Part shown: positions 16,699 to 23,952 of the stretch, one piece after another
Layout: the number at the start of each line of letters is the position of its first letter
How positions within the stretch are numbered: position 1 is the stretch's first letter
NCBI GenBank assembly: GCA_905193225.1
Contig: CAJJNV010000021.1
Coordinates: 1-32,778 of the forward strand
Origin: an uncultured Oscillospiraceae bacterium
GTDB taxonomy: Bacteria; Bacillota; Clostridia; Oscillospirales; Acutalibacteraceae
Reading direction: 5' to 3'
DNA length: 32,778 nucleotides
Notes under the pieces: generated by a model
What the model saw: only the letters and a program-made list of their open reading frames with translations
What the model was told of the DNA's origin: nothing
Databases searched by the model: none
Translations under genes and position numbers: made by a program

Positions 16699-17871
16699 TC
16701 AGATGAAGTATATTTCAACATTTCTTCTGCCGAAGCTTACGGCCGATGAGCCGTCCCAGAAGAAAAGGTCAACCTTGACGGTGGAATTGCTTATAAATCC
16801 GCCGGTATCGGCAGCCTTGGCCACACCGTAAATGTAGCTTCCGTCGGAAGCGCGGATATACATCATGGTACCGTAAGGAATCTGACGGGGATTGACGGCG
16901 ATATATCCAAGCTGTGCCGGCTCGCCGGTAGCCGTGATGTTTCCGTCCTCGGGGGAATATGCCGTTGCAACGGCGGTTATGCACTTGGAATAATTAAGGG
17001 GACGTCCGTTTTCGTCAACCTCGATGGGGCTTCCCACGCTCAAGGGGGAAACCAGTCTGCCGTTGACTTCGGCCGAGGAGGTAATTCCCGAATCGGATGT
17101 CTTAACTGCGGCCGATGCGGCAACTGTCTCGCTGCTTGCGGCGGATGCGCTTTCGGTTACTGCCGATGCCGTCGACTGCTTCTGTTTTGTGCCCTTTAAT
17201 ATTTCGGCATTTACAGGTTCTGAAAGTGTGATTGCCGAGACTTCCTCGCGGGAAACCTCGTTCTGATCGCTGTAACCGACCTTATAATCCTTTTGGCAAA
17301 GGCCGTTTGCTCCCTCGGTCACAACCTTTTCCTCGCCCTCAAAAAGCTCGTCGGAATCGGTATAAACCGTTTCAAAGGGTATTTCCTCACAAGCAGTCTC
17401 GTAAACGGTATAGTTATATGCCACGTTTACCGCCGTATCTTCGGTGAGGATGGTGTTAAGGGGAAGATCCACCGAATAGCTGACAGTGGGAAGAAAGTCG
17501 AGTCTTTCAAGTGCAATTTCAAGGGAACTGCAATAAAATTCTCCGGTTTTTGTTTCGCCGTCCTTGGTGGCGGTGAGTGTGAAGGGGGTGCCTACCGACA
17601 GGTAATAGCCGTTTTCGTTTTCGTAAAGCTCATAACCGTCGTTTTCGGCAACCTCGATGCCGTAGGTCGAAAGCATTTTTTCGGCCTCGGTCAAAACGGT
17701 GGAGAAAACCTTTTTTTCGCCCTTGTTGTATACCGTAAGGGGACGTTCGTTTCTTCCCGCCGTAAAGGCGAGAACCGTGCTCGACATAAGCAGCGTGAAG
17801 ATAACAAGCACGATAATGGGGGTTCTGACAAAGCGCAGGAAACCTTTTGCATTGTCGTTGATACTAAACAT
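16699..17871 (-). CDS. Secreted or membrane-anchored G5-3D domain cell-wall protein (YabE/Rpf-like)
   Basis: This 390-residue protein has one N-terminal membrane helix (TPIIVLVIFTLLMSSTVLAF) acting as signal or anchor. A DUF348-like region follows (about 45-125), then a G5 domain around 150-225 with VAYNYTVYETACEEIPFETV, a Ser/Ala-rich linker, and a C-terminal 3D domain from about 298. The 3D part shows ATAYSPEDG, IAVNPRQIPYGT, ADTGGFI and VKVDLFFW. Two of the three name-giving Asp are present; the first is Asn in VNP. Such proteins resemble resuscitation-promoting factors and are thought to be lytic transglycosylase-like enzymes acting on peptidoglycan. It is a single-gene unit with its own promoter, a structured leader and a terminator. 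Confidence 0.88.
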   Translation of the reverse strand: MFSINDNAKGFLRFVRTPIIVLVIFTLLMSSTVLAFTAGRNERPLTVYNKGEKKVFSTVLTEAEKMLSTYGIEVAENDGYELYENENGYYLSVGTPFTLTATKDGETKTGEFYCSSLEIALERLDFLPTVSYSVDLPLNTILTEDTAVNVAYNYTVYETACEEIPFETVYTDSDELFEGEEKVVTEGANGLCQKDYKVGYSDQNEVSREEVSAITLSEPVNAEILKGTKQKQSTASAVTESASAASSETVAASAAVKTSDSGITSSAEVNGRLVSPLSVGSPIEVDENGRPLNYSKCITAVATAYSPEDGNITATGEPAQLGYIAVNPRQIPYGTMMYIRASDGSYIYGVAKAADTGGFISNSTVKVDLFFWDGSSAVSFGRRNVEIYFI

Positions 17872-17971
17872 AAAATAAAATTCCTTTCAAAAGAGCGCCG
17901 AAAAATAAGTCGCTGATGGCGCCGATTAGTTCGAGCCGCAAAGCAAATTTTTCGCGGTGTTTTTTCGAACC
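17872..17971 (-). promoter_or_regulatory. Structured 100-nt leader of the G5-3D gene
   Basis: Two hairpins are visible on the minus strand. The first pairs GTTCGA with TCGAAC outside and CCGC with GCGG inside; the second pairs GGCGCC with GGCGCT immediately before AAAGGA. It does not match the ydaO (c-di-AMP) riboswitch that often precedes such genes, as far as can be judged by eye. Confidence 0.5.
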
Positions 17972-17977
17972 TTGACT

Positions 17978-18006
17978 ATTATATGGATGAACTCCCGGGC
18001 AGTCAA
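17978..18006 (-). promoter_or_regulatory. Sigma-A promoter of the G5-3D gene
   Basis: TTGACT (18001-18006), 17-bp spacer, TATAAT (17978-17983) on the minus strand: one mismatch to consensus. Confidence 0.85.
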
Positions 18007-18073
18007 CATTCGGTTTAGAACTTTTTTTTGGGCATAAAGACAAAAAATAATGCTAAAAAAGAATTATAAAACG

Positions 18074-18090
18074 GTTACAAAACTGTTACA
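18074..18090. repeat. Paired GTTACA repeats, 11 bp apart
   Basis: GTTACA at 18074-18079 and 18085-18090 with a 5-bp gap lie about 70-85 bp upstream of the -35 of the G5-3D gene, a usual distance for an activator site. Confidence 0.5.
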
Positions 18091-18596
18091 AATACGTTTT
18101 TTGGTATTTTTTGTATTGCGTCTGTAACCTCTTTTGTGCACAATGTCCCCTTGTTGCGGTTTATAATCACAAATCAAAAACACAGGTGTTTTCTTTGATT
18201 TTGTTAAATAATCACGATATTTTCCGTGTTTTCTCGTAAATGATAAAGATTTTGTTATTCCAAAATATTTCAAAATCAGACAATTTAAAGGAATTTTCCC
18301 TTTAAAATTTAAAAAGTTATCAATATTGTAACTTTATTGTTCTTATTTAGAATAATAAACCGGCCATATTTTTTTGTATTTTTTAAAAAAAGGCGGTTAA
18401 ATACCGTTTTTAAGGTTTTTTTCGGCCGAAAATTCACGGTAAAGTGGGAAATATAAGCCGTTTTTTCAATAAAATCGGGCAAAAAAATTGCCCAAAACCG
18501 TTTAAAGTTTCTTCTTGGAACGGCACAGCCCGCAAAGGCGATGTGCAAAAGCACGGCCACACCTTACCGACCATTAAATTCGATGCTTTAGCCATT

Positions 18597-18644
18597 CTTC
18601 AACCGTCCCTTCAACCGTCCCTTCAACCATCCCTTCAACCCTCC
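18597..18644. repeat. Four tandem 12-bp repeats (CTTCAACCGTCC)
   Basis: Units at 18597, 18609, 18621 and 18633; the first two are identical and the others each differ at one position. No spacers, so not a CRISPR array. Confidence 0.9.
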
Positions 18645-19072
18645 TTATGCCGCAAGACGTAAAAGGTTGTTAGCCGCTCATCCGATGCAGTGTTTGCTGA
18701 AAGGATAAAGCGGCCAAAGGTTAAAAAGACATATACGATGCTTCCTGCGGGCTGCGGCGCTGCTGCGGTGCTAAGTAATGGAATGCCGAGACGGTCGCGG
18801 AGCACTTTGTTTCAATGGTGCTATGAGGTAAAATGCTGTGTGCGATACTTGACAGACTACCGTAAGAGGCGTTGCGGAGACTGTGCAGTCGGCTGAGGCA
18901 ATCAGCGCAGCTGATCGGAGGGAGGCTGATTGACAAAACGGGACTGCGATTTAAAAAGCAGCTTTTACATTTCAGGTAAAACTTGCAGGTTTATGCTTCC
19001 TCCGGTCTTTGCCGTGTCGAGACACCTTGGCGGACGGACAGGAACAAAGTTCTATATTTTGACCAACGCAAA

Positions 19073-19105
19073 ACGGCCGACGGGGGTTTCCCGTCGGCCG
19101 TCGGT
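19073..19105 (-). terminator. Strong hairpin terminator downstream of the esterase gene
   Basis: A perfect 12-bp stem (19073-19084 with 19090-19101) with a 5-nt loop. On the minus strand TTTTG follows the stem directly; on the plus strand a GGTTTT follows, so it may work both ways. It lies about 235 nt after the esterase stop; 19106-19340 shows nothing else gene-like. Confidence 0.7.
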
Positions 19106-19340
19106 TTTAAATGAATCGGCAGGGTTGATGCTTTGCATAACCGCCTGTTAAAATAATGCCCGCTGTCGCTGCAGAGCTGCTTATTAACAGCACCGCCTCT
19201 AACAAAACTGCTTACATTATAATGAATGATAAATATAACAAATGATAAATGACTGCTATCTTTAAATCTTTATAATGCATTTATAATTTGATCAGCGCCA
19301 TAAATCTGAATTACCGCCGTGCAGTGCCCTGCTCTTCCGA

Positions 19341-21158
19341 TTACTGTTTCACCTTGGGCAGGGTCAAAAGATCTACCGAGCACTGAAGCACCAGCAGAGC
19401 ATCGGTAACGGTAACATATCCGTCAAGATTTGCATCGGCAAGGGATTTTTGATCCTTACTAAGATCAAGTGTACCCACCGTGTTCTGAAGGGTAGCGAGG
19501 GCGTCGGAAGCGGTAATTCCGCCGTCCATATTCACGTCTCCCATTTCATAAACGGTCATCTGTCCGTCGCTTGTTACGGCGGTGGAAAAAGCTATCATTG
19601 GCACTCCTTCCGAGTTGCAGGCGTTGACCTTTTCGGGAAAGGTGTTTTCGGTGGTCTCATACCATATGGGAGCATTGTATGTGGTAGAGGGTGCGTTATA
19701 TTTGACCTGAGTTATGACCTCGTTTGCTGATATCTCTATACAGTTATAATCGGCTATTCTGACATCGGAAGGCTTGGTATTATCGTTTATCAAAAATCCC
19801 TTCAGCTGCTCATCCCCTGCGGCTTTAAGACCCTTTGCAACATAGTCAAAATAGATTTTTACCTTTTTGCCGTCCTGCGAAAGGGTATATCCCTTTATCT
19901 GCGGGCCGCAGACATAGCTTTCGGCTCCCTTGCCGTAAACCACCGCTCCGGCAATATCGGAAAGCCTTTTTGCAATGTAATATTTACAGTATGGGTGGAG
20001 ATTATTCTTGTGGCTTCTGTCCTTCCATATATCGGACGTGGCCGCCATATATGTGTTTGACACAACGGTTGGAACAAGTCCCATACGGCTTCTTATGGCC
20101 GATGTGGGAAGGAAGGCCCATCCCTCCTCGCTGCCGTTGAACATAGAAGGCAGTTCGACGACAAAGACCGGGAAATTTTTATTTGTTACATTGCTGTTTT
20201 CCCGCATATATTCCACAAGGGCGGCAAACCGCTCGTTATACGTCTCGTAAGAGCCGACAATAAAGTCGCTTTCTCCCTGATACCATATCATTCCGGCAAT
20301 GGCGGTGTTTTTGAAGGGACGCATATAGTGGTTATACATAAAGCGGGTAGGAATTTTAATTCCGCCGTAGCTGGTTTTATAAAGCCCGTCGGAATCCTTT
20401 TCGTCGACCCCAAGCTCATCGGCAACCTCGTTTGGTAAAAAGGCATTTATGGCCTGGCCGTTGCCGTTTATCTCGATTATGCCGACAGGCACCTTTCCTT
20501 CGGTCTTTTCCAGAATGTCCTTTGCAAAGAAATATCCCACGGCCGAAAAATCCCTGACCGTATCGACAGTAGTTTTCTGCCATCCTCCGTTTTGAATAAT
20601 ATCCCTGCACTCCTCCTCCGACCCCTGAGCCGGGTATGCGTTCTGATAAACAAGTCCGTTGTTGCATATGCGGATAATGTCGCTCTCGGAAGGAACGGTA
20701 TCCTTTCCGCCGTATCCCTCGGGAGAGTTTGTCACCGCCTCGTTAAATGTATAGGCAATGTTGGACTGGCCGACCGCCATATAAACGTCCCCAACAAGAA
20801 CATTCTTTATGGTTATCTCCTTAGTTCCGCAGGTAACGACCATATCGCTGCCCACCGTGTTTTCTTTTAAGGCTTTGGGGTATTCAACGCACCATTCTCC
20901 GTTTGAAATAACCCCTTTTGCCTCCTCGTCCATAAATTCCACAAAAACAAGATGTCCGTCGAGAGAGCTGTCGGCCGTTCCCCATACGCGGAATTGCTCA
21001 TTTCGCTGCACGACCATATTGTCTCCAAAGGTCTTTGATACCGTAAAAGAGGAATAATCCGGCTGCACGGCATTGGCAAAAGCAGCCGTGCCCGTTCCTC
21101 CAAGTGCAAGAGCGGTGGTCAGCGCACCGGATAAAACCATCTTGAAAATCTTGTTCAT
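19341..21158 (-). CDS. Secreted SGNH/sialate-O-acetylesterase-type carbohydrate esterase with type I dockerin
   Basis: The start is ATG 21158, with GGAG 8-9 nt upstream and a signal peptide (MNKIFKMVLSGALTTALALG, cut near AFANA). The 605-residue protein has an N-terminal beta domain (FGDNMVVQRNEQFRVWG), then the SASA/SGNH esterase: nucleophile Ser132 in MAVGQSN, GMIWYQGESD at about 289-298 and the His388 of NLHP. It would remove acetyl groups from sialic acids or plant polysaccharides. The last 60 residues form a type I dockerin with two calcium loops, DVNMDGGITASDAL and DANLDGYVTVTDAL, for docking to a cohesin on a scaffold or the cell surface. No cohesin is in the window. Codons 156-198 of this reading are duplicated in inverted orientation upstream of the gene. 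Confidence 0.92.
   Translation of the reverse strand: MNKIFKMVLSGALTTALALGGTGTAAFANAVQPDYSSFTVSKTFGDNMVVQRNEQFRVWGTADSSLDGHLVFVEFMDEEAKGVISNGEWCVEYPKALKENTVGSDMVVTCGTKEITIKNVLVGDVYMAVGQSNIAYTFNEAVTNSPEGYGGKDTVPSESDIIRICNNGLVYQNAYPAQGSEEECRDIIQNGGWQKTTVDTVRDFSAVGYFFAKDILEKTEGKVPVGIIEINGNGQAINAFLPNEVADELGVDEKDSDGLYKTSYGGIKIPTRFMYNHYMRPFKNTAIAGMIWYQGESDFIVGSYETYNERFAALVEYMRENSNVTNKNFPVFVVELPSMFNGSEEGWAFLPTSAIRSRMGLVPTVVSNTYMAATSDIWKDRSHKNNLHPYCKYYIAKRLSDIAGAVVYGKGAESYVCGPQIKGYTLSQDGKKVKIYFDYVAKGLKAAGDEQLKGFLINDNTKPSDVRIADYNCIEISANEVITQVKYNAPSTTYNAPIWYETTENTFPEKVNACNSEGVPMIAFSTAVTSDGQMTVYEMGDVNMDGGITASDALATLQNTVGTLDLSKDQKSLADANLDGYVTVTDALLVLQCSVDLLTLPKVKQ
20570..20699 (-). repeat. Inverted repeat arm A, inside the esterase gene
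   Basis: This 130-nt coding segment matches 21420-21546 in opposite orientation: nine mismatches plus one 3-nt gap over 127 aligned bases (about 93%). Confidence 0.92.
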
Positions 21159-21240
21159 AAAAACACTCCATATATTCCATATATAATGTAAGGATGCTGT
21201 TTCCTCAAAGGACATCGGAACCGTCGGCAGATCTGCGTCC

Positions 21241-21331
21241 GATTTACTGATTTACAATCGTTTTGCAGTCAATTTGCAATCCGCTCGCGGCCGGTTTACG
21301 GTTGGTTTACAGCCTACTCACCGCTTTTGCA
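21241..21331. repeat. 11-bp direct repeat array (core TTTRCA) in the esterase leader
   Basis: Cores TTTACA, TTTGCA, TTTGCA, CTCGCG, TTTACG and TTTACA start at 21251, 21262, 21273, 21284, 21295 and 21306, each exactly 11 bp apart. TTTACT (21243) and TTTGCA (21326) flank them out of phase. The array sits between the predicted promoter and the start codon of the esterase gene. Confidence 0.75.
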
Positions 21332-21391
21332 CGATGTCGAAAACATTTATCTTAAAATGCTCCCGGCGCGGCAGTCCCTTAATATGTTTTA

Positions 21392-21420
21392 ATCATAACA
21401 CATAAAAAGGAAAAAAGCAA
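21392..21420 (-). promoter_or_regulatory. Sigma-A promoter of the esterase gene
   Basis: TTGCTT (21415-21420) and TATGAT (21392-21397) are 17 bp apart on the minus strand. The -35 box abuts the inverted copy of the gene. The leader would be about 225 nt. Confidence 0.6.
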
Positions 21421-21546
21421 CCGTTCCTCCCGAAAGCGGCATTATCCGCATATGCAACAACGGACTTGTTTATCGGAACGCATACCCGGCTCAGGGGTCG
21501 GAGGAGTGCAGGAATATTGTTCAAAAGGGAGAACGGCAGAAAACTA
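21420..21546 (+). pseudogene. Inverted fragment of an esterase gene (arm B)
   Basis: Read on the plus strand in the frame matching the esterase, it gives TVPPESGIIRICNNGLVYRN and continues to QKT, parallel to residues 154-197 of the neighbouring protein. The frame is kept despite a 3-nt deletion. It has no start codon, no signal peptide and no catalytic motif. Eight of nine base differences change the amino acid, so it is not under protein-level selection. It is either the remnant of a second, divergent esterase gene or the product of an inverted partial duplication. Confidence 0.8.
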
Positions 21547-21705
21547 TCGGTGCATTTTACCGGTGCGATTTGCCGGTGCGGTGCATTGCCGATTTTGCTT
21601 GTGCATCTCAGTCCCGTTGTCTTTATCACCGTGTGAAGCGCTGCCGTTTGCACGATGCAACATTGCCGATTTTTGCGGTATAACATATTGTTTACAATTT
21701 TTCTG

Positions 21706-21734
21706 TTGACAATAAACTCCGCTTGTGTTAGATT
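21706..21734 (+). promoter_or_regulatory. Sigma-A promoter of the marR-ABC operon
   Basis: TTGACA (21706-21711), 17-bp spacer, TAGATT (21729-21734). Confidence 0.8.
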
Positions 21735-21739
21735 GTTAG

Positions 21740-21762
21740 TCGGTTAATAGTTAATCGGTTAA
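21740..21762 (+). promoter_or_regulatory. Probable MarR operator
   Basis: TCGGTTAA occurs at 21740-21747 and 21755-21762, and the centre reads as a palindrome of CGNTTAA and TTAANCG half-sites around TAG. It lies at the transcription start, a position suited to repression. Confidence 0.65.
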
Positions 21763-21783
21763 ATAATTGAAAGGAGAAGCGGA

Positions 21784-22221
21784 ATGTTGTCGAAATCGGA
21801 AGAAATTTCTCTGCTCTTAAGAGAATTTCTGATGTATCACCGTATCAATCATCAGCGGTTTTTAGAAGACCTCGACCTTTATTACGGCCAGCCCATACTG
21901 CTCATGCACCTTTACGACAAGGGCGAGGCCACCCAAAAGGAGCTTGCGGGATATCTCAACTGTTCTCCCGCTGCCGTGGCCGTTTCGATTAAACGGCTTG
22001 AAAGAAAGGGGCTTCTCGAAAAGCGGGTAGATAATACCGATATGCGGTATAACAAGATAACCCTTACAGAGGAAGGAAAAAAGAGGGCGGTTGCCGCAAG
22101 GGCGGGACTGGACAGAATCGACCGCCGCTGCTTTGACGGCTTTTCGCAGGATGAGCTTGATACGCTGAAAAATTTCTACCAAAGAATGATAAACAACCTT
22201 AATTCGGAGGGAAAGCAATGA
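21784..22221 (+). CDS. MarR-family transcriptional regulator
   Basis: The 145-residue protein is a complete MarR winged helix: N-terminal dimer helices, recognition region KELAGYLNCSPAAVAVSIKRLERKGLLEKR (about 52-81) and the wing with DMRYNKITLTEEGKKRA. AAGGAG lies 7 nt before the ATG. Its stop overlaps the start of the first ABC gene (ATGA), so regulator and exporter are made together. By family precedent it represses this operon and is released by a substrate of the exporter. Confidence 0.93.
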   Translation: MLSKSEEISLLLREFLMYHRINHQRFLEDLDLYYGQPILLMHLYDKGEATQKELAGYLNCSPAAVAVSIKRLERKGLLEKRVDNTDMRYNKITLTEEGKKRAVAARAGLDRIDRRCFDGFSQDELDTLKNFYQRMINNLNSEGKQ

Positions 22222-23951
22222 AACGATGGTTTAAATACATAAAACCCTATGCGGCCTATTTCATAACCGGGCCTCTTTGTATGATCGTCGAAGTGGTGGG
22301 TGAAATTTTTATGCCCTACTTTATGGCGCAGATAATAAACAATTACAGTGCCGGCAATCTGACGATCGGTTCAAGCCTCGGATACATGATCGGAATGGTG
22401 CTCACCGCCCTTGCAATGATGCTCGGCGGAGTGGGAGGAGCCTATTTCGGCGCCAAGGCTTCGGTCAATTTTGCGGCCGACATTCGCAACGACGTTTATA
22501 AAAAGGTGCAGGCCTTTTCCTTTGCCAACATCGATCGGTTTTCCACCGGATCGCTTGTCACAAGACTTACAAACGACGTTACCCAGCTGCAGAACTTTGT
22601 CAATATGGTGCTGAGAATGGCTCTGCGCGCCCCCGGAATGATGATCGGCGCCCTTGTTATGTCCATAGCCCTTGAGCCGAGGCTTTCGATGATATTCCTT
22701 GTGAGTATGCCGGTTCTTCTTGCGGCAATATTTATCATAACAAAAATGGGATTCCCCCGTTTTACAAAAATGCAGACCAAGATAGACGGGCTCAACTCCA
22801 CCGTTCAGGAAAACATCACAAATGTCAGGGTGGTAAAATCCTTCGTGCGGGAGGATTTTGAGCAGCAGAAATTTGCCGCCGCAAACAGCGACCTTAAAAA
22901 GACCGGTATGGGAGCTATGAAGGTTATGATATTCCTTCAGCCCATTATGAGCCTTTGTATGTATTCCACCATAATCGCCGCCGTATGGTTTGGAAGCAAG
23001 CTTGTTATGAACAGCGGTATGGCGGTGGGAAATCTCTCGGCCTTCATAACCTATGTTACCCAGATACTTATGTCCCTTCTGATGGTCACAATGCTCTTTA
23101 TGTTTTCTTCCCGCGCCATGGCCTCGGCAAAGCGTATTTCCGAGGTGCTTGACGAGCCTCTCGATCTTTCCGATGAAACGGCAAAGCATAAAGATCTTAC
23201 GATCAAGCGCGGAAAAATCGAGTTTAAAAAGGTTGATTTCAGATACTATAAAACCAGCAAGGATGCGGTACTCAGCAACATCGATCTGACCATAGAGCCG
23301 GGACAGACGGTGGGCATTATCGGCTCCACCGGCTGCGGAAAGACCACCCTTGTTTCGCTCATTCCGAGACTTTACGACTGCGATAAGGGTCAGGTGCTCG
23401 TGGACGGCGTGGATGTTAAGGATTACAGTCTTTATAACCTGCGCGAGGGCATCGGTATGGTGCTCCAGAAAAACGTGCTTTTCTCAGGCTCCATTTCCGA
23501 CAATCTGCGTTGGGGCGATTTAAACGCCACCGACGAGCAGATAACCGACGCCGCAAAGAAGGCCCAGGCCGATATGTTTGTCAAGAGCTTTCCGAATGGA
23601 TATGAAACCATTCTCGATCAGGGCGGAACAAACGTTTCGGGCGGTCAGAAACAGCGGCTTTGCATTGCGCGGGCACTGCTTAAGCATCCTAAAATCCTCA
23701 TTTTAGACGATTCTACCAGCGCCGTCGACACCGCCACCGAGGCCAACATTCGCGAAGCCTTTGCAAACGAGCTGTCAGACGCCACAAAGATCATAATCGC
23801 CCAGCGCATTTCCTCGGTTAAAGAGGCCGACAAGATAATCGTTATGGACGACGGAAAGATCGTCGGCGAAGGAACAAACGACGATCTGCTTAAAAACAAT
23901 GAAACATACCGCGAGATTTATTATTCCCAGATAGACAAGGAGGAACTTTAA
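22218..23951 (+). CDS. ABC exporter half-transporter, subunit with degenerate ATPase site
   Basis: The 577-residue protein has six membrane helices followed by a nucleotide-binding domain. Walker A is GSTGCGKTT and the signature is VSGGQKQR. Walker B reads ILILDDSTSAVD, with Asp498 where catalytic Glu is expected, and the switch His is replaced by Gln529 in IIAQRISSV. These changes mark the degenerate-site partner of heterodimeric exporters such as TM287/288, LmrCD and BmrCD. The likely role is drug or lipid export at the cytoplasmic membrane. The next gene, 1 nt downstream, is the partner. Confidence 0.93.
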   Translation: MKRWFKYIKPYAAYFITGPLCMIVEVVGEIFMPYFMAQIINNYSAGNLTIGSSLGYMIGMVLTALAMMLGGVGGAYFGAKASVNFAADIRNDVYKKVQAFSFANIDRFSTGSLVTRLTNDVTQLQNFVNMVLRMALRAPGMMIGALVMSIALEPRLSMIFLVSMPVLLAAIFIITKMGFPRFTKMQTKIDGLNSTVQENITNVRVVKSFVREDFEQQKFAAANSDLKKTGMGAMKVMIFLQPIMSLCMYSTIIAAVWFGSKLVMNSGMAVGNLSAFITYVTQILMSLLMVTMLFMFSSRAMASAKRISEVLDEPLDLSDETAKHKDLTIKRGKIEFKKVDFRYYKTSKDAVLSNIDLTIEPGQTVGIIGSTGCGKTTLVSLIPRLYDCDKGQVLVDGVDVKDYSLYNLREGIGMVLQKNVLFSGSISDNLRWGDLNATDEQITDAAKKAQADMFVKSFPNGYETILDQGGTNVSGGQKQRLCIARALLKHPKILILDDSTSAVDTATEANIREAFANELSDATKIIIAQRISSVKEADKIIVMDDGKIVGEGTNDDLLKNNETYREIYYSQIDKEEL

Positions 23952-23952
23952 G

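Larger units (their letters stand above)
18007..19072. other. Gene-poor region, AT-rich then mixed
   Basis: From 18007 to about 18480 the DNA is strongly AT-rich with many T and A runs. A GGGCAA/TTGCCC hairpin sits at 18477-18493. The part 18500-19070 returns to mixed composition with only short open frames lacking ribosome sites. I recognise no RNA gene or protein here. Confidence 0.5.

Noticed and set aside
17872..17971. ydaO-type c-di-AMP riboswitch
   Set aside because: The leader is too short and lacks the conserved sequence blocks, as far as can be judged by eye.
18597..18644. CRISPR array
   Set aside because: Units are 12 bp and directly abutting, with no spacers and no cas genes.
20570..21546. 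Diversity-generating retroelement template/variable pair
   Set aside because: The differences between the copies are not confined to template adenines, the copy is inverted, and no reverse transcriptase is present.
21452..21709. 85-codon frame over the inverted esterase copy
   Set aside because: It is in a different frame from the esterase homology and has no ribosome site; the homologous frame is reported as a pseudogene fragment.
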